Part shown: piece after piece, positions 1-7,829 of the stretch
How positions within the stretch are numbered: the first letter of the stretch is position 1
How the letters are laid out: each line of letters starts with the position of its first letter
Origin: Ruminococcus_G sp964621905
Lineage (GTDB): Bacteria; Bacillota; Clostridia; Lachnospirales; Lachnospiraceae
Direction: 5' to 3'
Length of the DNA: 64,000 nucleotides
Assembly: GCA_964621905.1 (NCBI GenBank)
Contig: CAZUNG010000004.1
Coordinates: forward strand, 124,001-188,000
Notes under the pieces: model-generated
What the model was told of the DNA's origin: nothing
Databases searched by the model: none
What the model saw: the letters and a program-made list of their open reading frames with translations, nothing else
Program-made: the position numbers and the translations under genes

Positions 1-1196
1 GTGAGCATATTCGTCTTGGCCTTTTCTTCGGTTTTTCGAATCTTGGCGGAACGTTCCGCACAGGAGAGTACCTGTTTCAGTGTTTCCAGGTTCCTGTCAA
101 AATAGTGTACGATCTCCTCACCGGTAACCTTCCCCGTTGCCTTAGATGCATCCTGATTATCCAGTTTGGTCTTTGTCTGCCCCTCAAACCGCGGTGACGG
201 ATGCTTGATGGACACAACTGCCGTCATACCGTTTCGGATATCCGCCCCTGTAAAATTGGCATCTTTTTCTTTTAAGATTCCCAGTTCGCGCGCGTACGTA
301 TTCATGACCGTTGTAAACATGGTTTTAAATCCGGTCAGATGGGTACCTCCCTCCGCATTGTATATGTTATTGCAGAATCCCAGTACATTTTCATGAAACT
401 CATTGACATACTGAAATGCACATTCCACCGTGATGCCCTCAGTCTCTCCCCTGAAATACACCGGTTCGTGGAGAACCTCTTTTTTCTTGTTCAGATCTTT
501 TACAAATCCAATGATACCGTCCGGCTCATGAAACGTCACACTTTCCGGTGCGTCCAGGCGCAAATCTTCAAACAGAATGGTCAGCTTTGGATTTAAATAT
601 GCTGTCTCGTGCATCCGGCTTTTTACTTCCGTCGCAGAAAAGCGTGTCACCTCAAAGATCTCAGGATCCGGCAGAAAATTCACACACGTCCCCGTCTCTT
701 TTGTTTTCTCAAGTTTTGGGAGCAGTCCGTCTTCCAGTTCGATTGTGGGAATCCCCCGTTCATAATGATCGTGGTGCACATATCCTTCCCTGCTGATCTT
801 AATATCCAGATAAGACGATAATGCATTCACCACAGAAGACCCCACGCCGTGAAGGCCTCCGCTCGTCTTATACGCTGAATCATCAAACTTTCCGCCCGCA
901 TGAAGCGTAGTAAATACCAGTCTTTCGGCCGACATTCCTTTTTCATGCATACCGACCGGAATACCGCGTCCATGATCCAAAACCGTACACGAACCGTCCT
1001 TCTCCAGTCTCACATGAATAAAATCACAGAAGCCGGCCAGATGCTCATCTACTGCATTGTCCACAATCTCATAGATCAGATGATTCAGTCCTTTTCTGGA
1101 CACACTGCCGATATACATGCCCGGCCGCTTTCGGACTGCCTCAAGTCCTTCCAGCACAGAAATGCTGCTCGCATCATACGTTGATTTTTTCGTCAT
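1..1196 (-). CDS. DNA topoisomerase type IIA, subunit B (ParE/GyrB family), partial
   Basis: N-terminal part of a GyrB/ParE ATPase subunit, which with its A subunit changes DNA topology; the 3' end lies off the left edge. Translation from the ATG at 1194-1196 (AGAGGA upstream) gives about 398 residues. Visible GHKL ATPase motifs are EIVDNAVDE (about residues 43-51), DHGRGIP (74-80) and GGLHGVG (113-119). The transducer region ends with a GQTKTKL-type motif. The open HLAGFC variant and the absence of gyrA or recF nearby make me lean to topoisomerase IV ParE, but the A subunit would be outside the window, so gyrase B cannot be excluded. The upstream HAD gene is 54 bp away on the same strand. 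Confidence 0.88.
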   Translation of the reverse strand, partial: MTKKSTYDASSISVLEGLEAVRKRPGMYIGSVSRKGLNHLIYEIVDNAVDEHLAGFCDFIHVRLEKDGSCTVLDHGRGIPVGMHEKGMSAERLVFTTLHAGGKFDDSAYKTSGGLHGVGSSVVNALSSYLDIKISREGYVHHDHYERGIPTIELEDGLLPKLEKTKETGTCVNFLPDPEIFEVTRFSATEVKSRMHETAYLNPKLTILFEDLRLDAPESVTFHEPDGIIGFVKDLNKKKEVLHEPVYFRGETEGITVECAFQYVNEFHENVLGFCNNIYNAEGGTHLTGFKTMFTTVMNTYARELGILKEKDANFTGADIRNGMTAVVSIKHPSPRFEGQTKTKLDNQDASKATGKVTGEEIVHYFDRNLETLKQVLSCAERSAKIRKTEEKAKTNML

Positions 1197-1250
1197 GTCT
1201 TTGTTCCTCTCGTATCGCTTATGTTCTATGATGAATGAATGGTCTGTTTC

Positions 1251-2078
1251 TTATAAATTCAAAAATCTCTGCAGCGCGTTTGCCACTCCGTCCTTATTAT
1301 TCGTATCTGTTCCGTATTTTGATACATTTTTAATTCTCTGAGATGCATTTCCCATGGCAACAGAGTATCCGGCCCACTCCATCATCTCATAATCATTATT
1401 GCTGTCACCAAGAGCCATCACCTCTGAAGGAAGCACATGTAACTGATCCGCCAGAAACGACAGACCATCCCGCTTGCTCAGTTTTCCATACACAAGCTCC
1501 AGATTCTGCTCCACCACAGATATCGGATAGATTCCGGGAAGCTCAGACAATTCCTGTCTGAGTTTTCTTTTTTCTTCGGGATCAGCACATACGATATGAA
1601 ATTTGCTGACAGGCACCCGCCGGTCTTCCATCAAATCACTCAAGTCCTCACACTCAATATTAGAACGCATCAGCTGTGTACAGTACACTTCCGGCAGTCC
1701 GCTTGCAAACAGATGCCGGATGCCGGCAGTCTCCATATACGCATTCCGGCCGGCGTATGGTTCAATATATGTTTTATACTTTTTGCACAGACGGTAAATC
1801 TTTGACGCAATCCCCGCCGGAAATCCTTTTATGTACAGAATTTCCCCCGTCTTTCCATCCGTCACCACGGTTCCATTCGCATTGATAAAATAGGGGATGT
1901 CTTCAAAGTCATAAAATATTTCATGCCGGGTGTTTTCATAGCTTCTGCCCGTCGTTGGCACAATGCAGTGGCCTGCATCCAAAGCCCGGCGTATCATTTC
2001 CAGATTATTCTTCGAGACCGTACAGTCATCCCGAAGCAGGGTGCCGTCCAGGTCAATAGCTGTCAATTTTACGTTCAT
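1251..2078 (-). CDS. Cof-type HAD-IIB family phosphatase
   Basis: Predicted cytosolic sugar-phosphate or nucleotide phosphatase of the haloacid dehalogenase superfamily (275 aa, normal for Cof/YidA-like proteins). Motif I is DLDGTLL near residues 9-15, motif II the TTGR region near residue 42, and motif IV GDSNNDYEM near residue 225. The region between motifs II and III fits the C2-type cap of the IIB class. The start has a strong GGAGGATCCT ribosome binding site. Substrate cannot be predicted. It reads toward the topoisomerase gene with a 54-bp gap and may share its transcript. Confidence 0.9.
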   Translation of the reverse strand: MNVKLTAIDLDGTLLRDDCTVSKNNLEMIRRALDAGHCIVPTTGRSYENTRHEIFYDFEDIPYFINANGTVVTDGKTGEILYIKGFPAGIASKIYRLCKKYKTYIEPYAGRNAYMETAGIRHLFASGLPEVYCTQLMRSNIECEDLSDLMEDRRVPVSKFHIVCADPEEKRKLRQELSELPGIYPISVVEQNLELVYGKLSKRDGLSFLADQLHVLPSEVMALGDSNNDYEMMEWAGYSVAMGNASQRIKNVSKYGTDTNNKDGVANALQRFLNL

Positions 2079-2129
2079 AGGATCCTCCGCCCGTAATTTC
2101 TGTTATCGTGCAGTAGTATATCATAACTT

Positions 2130-2371
2130 CCGGTGTTTGCGCAAAAAAAATATATCAAAACAGCAAATAACCAAAAAATGTCCTCCATGCGCTTCTGTGC
2201 ACCGGAGAGGACTTTCCGTTTCTGCGTAAGTTCTGCTTTCCGGCTGGCTTCATCCTGCATCAGCATTTCCTGTGTAAAATCATCTTTAAACAATCGAACA
2301 TCGGTTAGCGTCCGCTGGACACATTCCAGTACCCGCTTATACAACGTAAGATCCCGGCATTGGAACACCAT
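2130..2371 (-). pseudogene. Fragment of a large serine recombinase (C-terminal coiled-coil region)
   Basis: The minus-strand frame reads a charged helical stretch (RKAELTQKRKVLSGAQKRME) typical of the C-terminal part of TnpX/DUF4368-type serine recombinases of Clostridia mobile elements. There is no catalytic serine domain, zinc beta-ribbon or plausible complete gene around it. The frame decays into low-complexity sequence toward 2130. It abuts an AlbA-type fragment in another frame at about 2355, as if deletions had joined two element genes. The family is recognised by motif memory only. Confidence 0.5.
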
Positions 2372-2597
2372 GTTTTTTACATGTCTCGCAGATTTTTTCT
2401 ATTCCTCGTCCCCATGTTTCCACATATTCTGCCCCGAAAAAACCATTGGCTATATTAGGGTTGTAGGGCTGTGAACGATGTCGCTCCATCAAAGTTTCTA
2501 CTGTCCACCCTACCGGAAAAACACAATCATTACTGATGTATACCGCATCTTCTATATATCGCAATTCAGGATCTTTTAATGCCAAACTTATATTCAT
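2337..2597 (-). pseudogene. C-terminal fragment of an AlbA_2/RecG-like (COG2865) putative DNA-binding protein
   Basis: An 86-codon frame contains a NPNIANGFFGAEYVETWGRG-type motif followed by IEKICETCKKHGVPMP, the hallmark C-terminal segment of the COG2865 proteins (AlbA_2 domain plus ATPase-like C-terminal domain) that are common on conjugative and integrative elements. The N-terminal AlbA_2 domain is absent, and after the VPMP motif the frame runs into the recombinase fragment. I read it as a relic of a mobile element rather than a working gene. Confidence 0.6.
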
Positions 2598-2671
2598 TTA
2601 TCGATATCTCTGAAATATACATACGAAAGCATCTTCCTTCATCTCAAAATATTAACACTTGATTAACTAAA

Positions 2672-2711
2672 AATGACCCGCTCTCGGAATTTGCTTCCAA
2701 TGCTGGTCATT
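2672..2711 (-). terminator. Hairpin with T-tract downstream of the redox cluster
   Basis: AATGACC and GGTCATT form a 7-bp outer stem, with GGAA/TTCC inside. On the minus strand the stem runs straight into a TTTTT tract. It lies about 220 bp past the stop of the DUF4405 gene and could end the redox cluster transcript. Between 2598 and 2932 there is otherwise only an AT-rich stretch and a short acidic open frame (2812-2930) that I cannot assign. Confidence 0.45.
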
Positions 2712-2932
2712 CACAATTTCTCTATTCACTATATACATATTTTCCTATCATCTGTGCCTTCTGTACCTATATTCCCATCTTTTCTCACTGTATGCACTCT
2801 ATACACACCTAAATACCATACTGCATTTTAGGAAAGCCGGGGAAAACCACATCGTAATCCTCCATGTTTTCCGACTGGGACGATTCGTCCTCATCTGACT
2901 CGACGGGAGCACTACCTGTCAGTGTTAGTTCA

Positions 2933-3634
2933 TCAGACAGAGTAGCGTGTCATCTCCGGTTTCTTGGAGATTCTGCTTTTTCGCAAAAATTTTCCAACAT
3001 AATGAAAGATAAAAATGAACAGTCCCAGCAGTGCCAGATAATCCAGATAAAACAAAATTGGCGGTTCGCTGTAATCCATAAATACAAATTCTGACTTTAG
3101 AAGCATATAGCTCAGAAAGCCCCTTTTGAAAAATACATACACGCCATTGACTGCTGCCAAATCTCCAAGCAAGGGCAGTGCAAGTAGAGAAATCTGATTC
3201 TTATTATTCCTGCGCTTTCTGGCTATTCCGAGAATCATGCTCCAATGCAGCCCCAGGTGGGCACTCATAAGGATGAAGCCCCAGTAAGATGCCAGAATAT
3301 GAACTCTTCTTGCCATCGACATCCCGCCGCTGATTTCAAGGGAAGCAAATACATATCGGGACAACACAACACCGCTGTATGCCAGAAGAAGCATCACCGC
3401 AAGCAGAAGTATCGTTATCATGGTTCCGCAGATACGCAGACTTGTCTATTTTCTTTTGAATAAATTCCTGTGCCAGCGACCATTCAGAATATGGTGGAGA
3501 AGGAACAATGCCAATAGTCCGACCCCGACCCACTCATGAACCTCGTCGCCCCAGAATTGAAATCCCATGAGGATCAGCAAAGACAATGTCATCAGAATAT
3601 CCGTAAGTAATTTTAACATTGCTTTTGGTTTCAT
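2933..3634 (-). pseudogene. DUF4405 membrane protein interrupted by an in-frame TAG
   Basis: The frame from the ATG at 3632-3634 encodes an N-terminal half with a membrane segment and an HHILNGRWHRNLFKRK-like DUF4405 motif. It then meets TAG at 3446-3448 (codon 63) and continues in the same frame to 2933 with the rest of the family: LSRYVFASLEISGG, a YWGFILMSAHLGLHW motif and further membrane helices. DUF4405 proteins are small polytopic membrane proteins with histidines reminiscent of b-type heme ligands; function unknown. Both halves retain family sequence, so a single nonsense change, probably from a Tyr codon, is the simplest reading. It is the last gene of the redox cluster. Confidence 0.75.
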
Positions 3635-3646
3635 CCGAGCCACCGC

Positions 3647-4348
3647 CTAACAGACCTGATCGATACATGCAATCGCATTCAAGGTTCGGGGAAAGCCAAT
3701 AAACGGCAGGCACTGAGTAATGGCATCAATCAGCATTTCACGGGTATTTCCCACGCTTAGATTTGCCCCGGCATGAGCTTTCGCCTGAGGTTCGCAGCCG
3801 CCCAGGGAGCAGATGGCGCAGAAGGTAATCAGCTCCCGCATTTTGAGGTCAAGAGTGCCTCTGGTATAGAAATCTCCAAAGCAGTAAGCGGACAGATAGT
3901 CCTGGATATGTTTCAGCTCCGCAGGCCCAGCGGCACGCATACTGTTGATGTTTTCCTCTCCGAAAATTTCCTGCTGAACGGCAAGTCCTTTCTCAAAACG
4001 GGTATCTTCTGTGACGTTGCCCTGCTTCGGGAGGGGACAGTCAATTCCGGCAGCCTGGAAAGCCTGATTGACTTCATCCAAGGCACCCTGTACCTTTTCG
4101 ATTCCGATATAGGGAGCACATTGGTACAGAGTCTCTTTGATTTCTTCCGGGCTTGCGCCCATATCAAGCGCTGACCGTGAATATTTGGAAATGGCTTTCC
4201 AGGTCTGCGTTGCCGTTAAAGCGGTAAGCGTTACCAAAGTCCTTTGCACATCGGTAAGAACTCCACGGCACATCACATCTGAGTAGAGAAAACGGTTGGC
4301 GATTTCTGCGAATTCGGGATCAAGCCCGTTGATTTCTGCTTGGTTCAT
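3647..4348 (-). CDS. Carboxymuconolactone decarboxylase (AhpD-like) family protein, two-domain
   Basis: 233 aa with two tandem CMD domains. The first contains RTLVTLTALTA near residue 40. The second has MRELITFCAICSLGGCEPQA, with a Cys pair region (CAICSLGGC) followed by AHAGANLSVG, the AhpD-type active-site arrangement. Members are peroxidase-like or decarboxylating redox proteins; the paired domains match clostridial proteins found with flavodoxin, cupin and aldo-keto reductase genes, as here. It lies 13 bp from the tautomerase gene and shares its direction, so it is probably in one operon. Substrate is unknown. Confidence 0.88.
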   Translation of the reverse strand: MNQAEINGLDPEFAEIANRFLYSDVMCRGVLTDVQRTLVTLTALTATQTWKAISKYSRSALDMGASPEEIKETLYQCAPYIGIEKVQGALDEVNQAFQAAGIDCPLPKQGNVTEDTRFEKGLAVQQEIFGEENINSMRAAGPAELKHIQDYLSAYCFGDFYTRGTLDLKMRELITFCAICSLGGCEPQAKAHAGANLSVGNTREMLIDAITQCLPFIGFPRTLNAIACIDQVC

Positions 4349-4361
4349 AAAATTGTCCTCC

Positions 4362-4574
4362 TTATACGCCAGGCTTTACGAACATGACTTTGTCCGAAAG
4401 CCCCTCCATGTGTTTGCTCCAGCCCTCCATTGCCACATCCTCAATGGAGACAGATACAAATTTTTCATCAATGTTCACTTCTTCCGAGAGAAAGTGCTGT
4501 ACCTTCAGCGCAATCTCCTTTTTTACATTGTCATCCCGTCCGGGAATCATCGTAATATCTTTACTTTTTCGCAT
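4362..4574 (-). CDS. Tautomerase-family protein with no visible N-terminal catalytic proline
   Basis: About 70 residues. ITMIPGRDD near the start and VSVSIEDVAMEGW in the middle are typical of the 4-oxalocrotonate tautomerase superfamily. Family members use Pro-1, exposed after removal of Met. Here the only in-frame ATG near the fold (4572-4574) is followed by Arg-Lys-Ser, and no ATG-Pro is visible. The start overlaps the end of the aldo-keto reductase gene by 14 bp, so a small deletion may have removed the original start. It is either a degraded gene or a non-tautomerase relic of the fold. Confidence 0.6.
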   Translation of the reverse strand: MRKSKDITMIPGRDDNVKKEIALKVQHFLSEEVNIDEKFVSVSIEDVAMEGWSKHMEGLSDKVMFVKPGV

Positions 4575-5565
4575 CCAGCAGTATAACACCCTGCTCTGGA
4601 TTTTTATCAACCGCACCTACAATCGGATGCGGCACATATAATTCCTCAAGAGACTCCATGTCCTTCTCTGTTAGCTTTACGTCAAATGCACCGGCTGCAT
4701 CATCAAGATACTTTTCTTTTGTTGCACCGATGATCGGAGAAGTAACACCTTTTGCCCACTGCCATGCAATGGCAATCTGAGACATTGTACAGCCATATTT
4801 TTTTGCAAGCTCTTCTACACGTTTTACGATTAGAATATCTTGTCCCTCCATGTGGTCATATTTTCCCTTTGCCACACGGTCAGTTTTTCCACGAAGGGTA
4901 TCGGACTGCCAGGTGTTTCTCGCCAAATGTCCGCCTGCAAGGGGGCTGTATGGCATAAGTGAGACATTCATTTGCCGGCAAACAGGAATCAGCTCTCGTT
5001 CATCTTCTCTGTAAAGCAGATTGTAGTGGTTCTCCATAGTGGAAAACTGCGTCCAACCATGTTTGTTTGCAGCAAGCTGCATATTGTGGAATTGATAACC
5101 ATACATCGCAGAAGCACCAATTGCCCGAACTTTTCCGGCTGTTACCAGACTGTGCAGCGCCTCCATCGTTTCCTCAATCGGTGTATCGTAGTCAAATCTG
5201 TGAATGAGATACAAGTCGAGATAGTCTGTGGCAAGGCGGGTAAGGGTTCCTTCAATTTCACGCATAATTGCTTTTTTTGAAAGCCGCCCCTCATTAAAAT
5301 ACACCTTCGATGCGAGAACTACCTTGTCTCTTGCGATGTTCTTTTTTATTGCCCGTCCAAGGTATTCTTCACTGGTGCCCGCTGAATAGCCATTGGCAGT
5401 GTCAAAAAAATTGATGCCCAAATCCAGCGCATGTTTTATAACAGTTTCGCTTTGCTCTTCGTCCAGAGTCCAGTCGTGCATCGTTCCGGCTTTTCCGAAG
5501 CTCATACAGCCGACACACAGTTTTGATACCTCTATTTCTGTATTTCCAAGTTTTGCATACTTCAT
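4561..5565 (-). CDS. Aldo/keto reductase
   Basis: 334 aa NAD(P)H-dependent carbonyl reductase of the AKR superfamily. The catalytic tetrad is visible: Asp in FFDTANGYS (near residue 55), Tyr in the same motif (near 60), Lys in VLASKV (near 87) and His in YLIHRFD (near 121). The C-terminal part has SPIIGATK, which binds the cofactor phosphate in related enzymes. GGAG lies 8 bp before the ATG. It sits between the flavodoxin lipoprotein and the tautomerase, a common arrangement in gut Firmicutes. The physiological substrate cannot be inferred. Confidence 0.92.
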   Translation of the reverse strand: MKYAKLGNTEIEVSKLCVGCMSFGKAGTMHDWTLDEEQSETVIKHALDLGINFFDTANGYSAGTSEEYLGRAIKKNIARDKVVLASKVYFNEGRLSKKAIMREIEGTLTRLATDYLDLYLIHRFDYDTPIEETMEALHSLVTAGKVRAIGASAMYGYQFHNMQLAANKHGWTQFSTMENHYNLLYREDERELIPVCRQMNVSLMPYSPLAGGHLARNTWQSDTLRGKTDRVAKGKYDHMEGQDILIVKRVEELAKKYGCTMSQIAIAWQWAKGVTSPIIGATKEKYLDDAAGAFDVKLTEKDMESLEELYVPHPIVGAVDKNPEQGVILLDAKK

Positions 5566-5605
5566 AAAGCGTTCTCCATTTCTTCCCAGTAAAAGAATTA
5601 TCTGA

Positions 5606-6238
5606 TTATCCTTCCTGCTCTATTGCTTGAAGCCAATCTGCAACAACTGCGGCAGGGGCATCCGCAGAACTCTCTCCGATATGAAGTCCCTCTGTTACTG
5701 TTGCATCCGGTTCCAACGACTGGATTTCTGATACCGTATTGGACAGACCGCTTCCGCCGCTGGTACAGAAGGGAGCAACGGTTTTACCCGCAAGGTCATA
5801 GCTGTCAAAAAAGGCGTACAGAATCATCGGCATATCTCCCCACCAGTTTGGATAGCCTACATAAATCACATCATAATCCGCAAGGTTTTCAATGCTGCCG
5901 GAAATTGCCGGACGGGCATTATCACTCTGCTCCTGCTGCGCAAGGTCTACAACCGTATCGTAGTCATCGCTGTAAGGTGTCTGAGGAATAATTTCAAATA
6001 TATCGGCTCCGGTTTGGTTGGCAATTTCCTGTGCGACCATTTCGGTATTGCCTGACCATGAGAAGTAAACAACAAGCCCCTTTGTTCCAGTCTCTGCTGG
6101 TGCAGAGGTCTCTTCTTCAGAATACTTCGGGGATTCTGAGACAGGTTCGGAAGTCGCCTCAGTTTTGGAATTGCTGCCGCAAGCTGTCAAAGAAAACAAT
6201 AGCAGACAGGCAGTCATAAGAGCAGAAATTCTTTTCAT
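5606..6238 (-). CDS. Flavodoxin-like lipoprotein
   Basis: 210 aa. The N-terminus is a lipoprotein signal (MKRISALMTACLLLFSLTAC) with lipobox LTAC, followed by a Ser/Glu/Thr-rich linker to about residue 50, then a flavodoxin fold. The FMN phosphate loop reads YFSWSGNTEMV, and GYPNWWGDMP and CTSGGSGLS supply the usual flavin-ring contacts. The protein is therefore likely anchored outside the membrane and carries FMN-dependent electron transfer there. GGGAGG precedes the ATG. The neighbouring flavodoxin gene downstream of the cupin is a cytosolic-type relative that is frameshifted. Confidence 0.9.
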   Translation of the reverse strand: MKRISALMTACLLLFSLTACGSNSKTEATSEPVSESPKYSEEETSAPAETGTKGLVVYFSWSGNTEMVAQEIANQTGADIFEIIPQTPYSDDYDTVVDLAQQEQSDNARPAISGSIENLADYDVIYVGYPNWWGDMPMILYAFFDSYDLAGKTVAPFCTSGGSGLSNTVSEIQSLEPDATVTEGLHIGESSADAPAAVVADWLQAIEQEG

Positions 6239-6256
6239 TGTATTGTCCTCCCTAAA

Positions 6257-6722
6257 TTATTTCAGATTGTTTTGAATCCATGCAACCATTTCTTTCTTGG
6301 CTGCCGCACCGCCGCCTTCATAAGCGGTATACATCGGTTTTACATCGGCTCCTGCACACACCTTTTTCATATCACGGTCAGAATGACCTTTGCCGCCGCC
6401 ACCGTGGGTACTGAACGGCATGACTGTTTTCCTGCCAAAATTCTGGCTGCTCAGACAGGCTGCCAGAGGCGGAGCCATCGTCCCCCACCAGATCGGCGTA
6501 CCGATGTAAACCACATCATACAGCGATAAATCACATTCTACCGGCTTGATTGCAGGAAGATACCCTTTCCTTCGCCTGATTGACAACGACGTTATAACTC
6601 TGGGAATACGGCGTAACAGGCTCAATTTCCAGCAGGTCAGCGCCTGTCAGGTCGGCAATGATTTCCGCCATTTTTCTTGTATGACCAGACCATGTATAAA
6701 ATATAACGATACTTTTGCTCAT
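6257..6722 (-). pseudogene. Flavodoxin gene with a +1 frameshift
   Basis: From the ATG at 6720-6722 the frame reads an intact N-terminal flavodoxin half (IVIFYTWSGHTRKMAE, then LEIEPVTPYSQSYNVVV). The C-terminal half (YDVVYIGTPIWWGTMAPP, FSTHGGGGKG) lies in the next frame and runs to 6257. The switch is near 6563-6572, in a GGAAAGGG tract; removing one base restores KEGYLPAIKP-like family sequence. It may be a true lesion or a homopolymer error. If intact it would be a soluble FMN electron carrier of about 154 aa without a signal peptide. Confidence 0.8.
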
Positions 6723-6738
6723 AAATATTCCTTCTTTC

Positions 6739-6905
6739 TTAGACAGTTTTACCCATCTCAAAAACTTTCTCCAGAGAAGCATGACCTTTGATCACTCCGG
6801 CACAATCCACACCGCCGCCAGACACAGTACCTGCCGGATGACACTTCGGATAGCAGGCACCTGATTTTTTGCTTCTGCGGCGCCTTTTGCAAAGGCATCT
6901 GCTCC
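6739..6905 (-). pseudogene. Remnant of an NADPH-dependent FMN reductase/flavodoxin-fold gene
   Basis: Two pieces in different frames. ADAFAKGAAEAKNQV, which resembles the helix after the FMN loop of NADPH-dependent FMN reductases, is followed by GACYPKCHPAGTVSGGG and a tail ending in KVFEMGKTV before a stop at 6739-6741. Most of the middle is missing. It fills the space between the cupin and the frameshifted flavodoxin and carries no start of its own. The family assignment rests on short motifs only. Confidence 0.45.
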
Positions 6906-7343
6906 TTATTTTAATTTTGCATATTCATCATCGGATATCGGCCCGCACCATTCGTTGCTGGTGTTCTCGCCGGGTACTTCAACTGCAATGTGGCTGAACC
7001 AAGAATCCGCTTTTGCACCGTGCCAGTGCTTTACTTCCGGGGGAATTGTAATGACAGTACCCGGTATCAGACTGACGGCGGCCTTTCCTTCTTCCTGATA
7101 CCAGCCTTCGCCAGCCGTACAGATTAAAAGCTGTCCGCCGCCTTTATCCGCATGATGAATGTGCCAGTTATTGCGGCATTCCGGTTCAAAGGTCACATTT
7201 GCCAGAAACACCGGGCACTCCTGCGGATTTGTCAGGGGATTCAAGAACGAATTCCCTGTAAAATATTGTGCATACGCATCATTGGGAAACCCTTTCCCAA
7301 ATATATTGGTCTGTTCAAATTTTTCTCTTTTCATCTCTTTCAT
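6906..7343 (-). CDS. Cupin domain protein
   Basis: 145 aa single-domain cupin. Motif 1 is visible as NWHIHHADKGGGQLLICTAGEG (in pieces: HIHH near residue 60, then Glu-like position in GEGWYQEEG) and motif 2 as IPPEVKHWHGA near residue 100; the histidines would bind a metal. It resembles the carboxymuconolactone-decarboxylase-associated cupins that accompany flavodoxins and aldo-keto reductases. Its ATG overlaps the stop of the MerR-type regulator by 4 bp, so the two are translationally coupled. Reaction unknown. Confidence 0.88.
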   Translation of the reverse strand: MKEMKREKFEQTNIFGKGFPNDAYAQYFTGNSFLNPLTNPQECPVFLANVTFEPECRNNWHIHHADKGGGQLLICTAGEGWYQEEGKAAVSLIPGTVITIPPEVKHWHGAKADSWFSHIAVEVPGENTSNEWCGPISDDEYAKLK

Positions 7344-7705
7344 CTGTCTGCCTCCTCTTTTTGCTTTTTCTGAATTTTATGCCTGAGATAGTCAAGATGA
7401 TCCATCTGCTTCTCTTTGAAATGGATTTCATCAAGCGTCTGGTTTCTCTTTTGGTTCAACATTTGCAGGCATCTGACTTCTGTGTCTGCTCCTTCCAATA
7501 GAAGGCGCATATAGGTTTCGACTTCTTCGCTTGTAAAACCAATGTCGTGCAACGTCATAATCAAACTGAGATGTTCCAAATCCCGGTCATCATAATGCCA
7601 GCCGCCCATAACCTTTTTCACGCTCCCGCATAATCCCCAGCATTCATATTCATGGAGAATCTCTATGGGAATCTTATATTTTTCACTTGCCTCATGGATT
7701 GTCAT
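7340..7705 (-). CDS. MerR-family transcriptional regulator
   Basis: About 121 aa from the ATG at 7703-7705, chosen because AAAAGGAGC lies 6 bp upstream and the family begins MTIHEASEKYKIP. The N-terminal winged-helix reads SEKYKIPIEILHEYECWGL, then YDDRDLEHLSLIMTLHDIGFTSEEV, the second helix set and wing of MerR proteins. The C-terminus is a charged coiled-coil dimerisation helix. No Cys-rich metal loop is seen, so a metal sensor is unlikely. It is the first gene of the redox cluster and probably controls it; a near-perfect dyad lies 37 bp upstream. Confidence 0.85.
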   Translation of the reverse strand: MTIHEASEKYKIPIEILHEYECWGLCGSVKKVMGGWHYDDRDLEHLSLIMTLHDIGFTSEEVETYMRLLLEGADTEVRCLQMLNQKRNQTLDEIHFKEKQMDHLDYLRHKIQKKQKEEADR

Positions 7706-7741
7706 TGTGCAGCTCCTTTTCCTCACGCAACGAATTTGAAA

Positions 7742-7778
7742 AAAATGTAGGTACCCCTTATCGGGATACCTACATTTT
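7742..7778 (-). promoter_or_regulatory. 37-bp dyad upstream of merR: operator or terminator
   Basis: AAAATGTAGGTAyCCC and its reverse complement flank a 5-bp centre, with one mismatched pair. On the minus strand the hairpin is followed by TTTTTTT, so it could terminate the LysR gene. It is also placed like a MerR operator, ending 37 bp before the merR start and ahead of the redox genes, with the GGTA/TACC half-sites such regulators often use. Both roles are possible. Confidence 0.5.
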
Positions 7779-7829
7779 AATGTCCTCATTTATAAATGTC
7801 CAATACCTATATTACATCTTGAAAGATGC

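Noticed and set aside
2812..2930. 39-codon acidic frame after DUF4405
   Set aside because: No start or recognised family; could be a relic of an element gene but not supportable.
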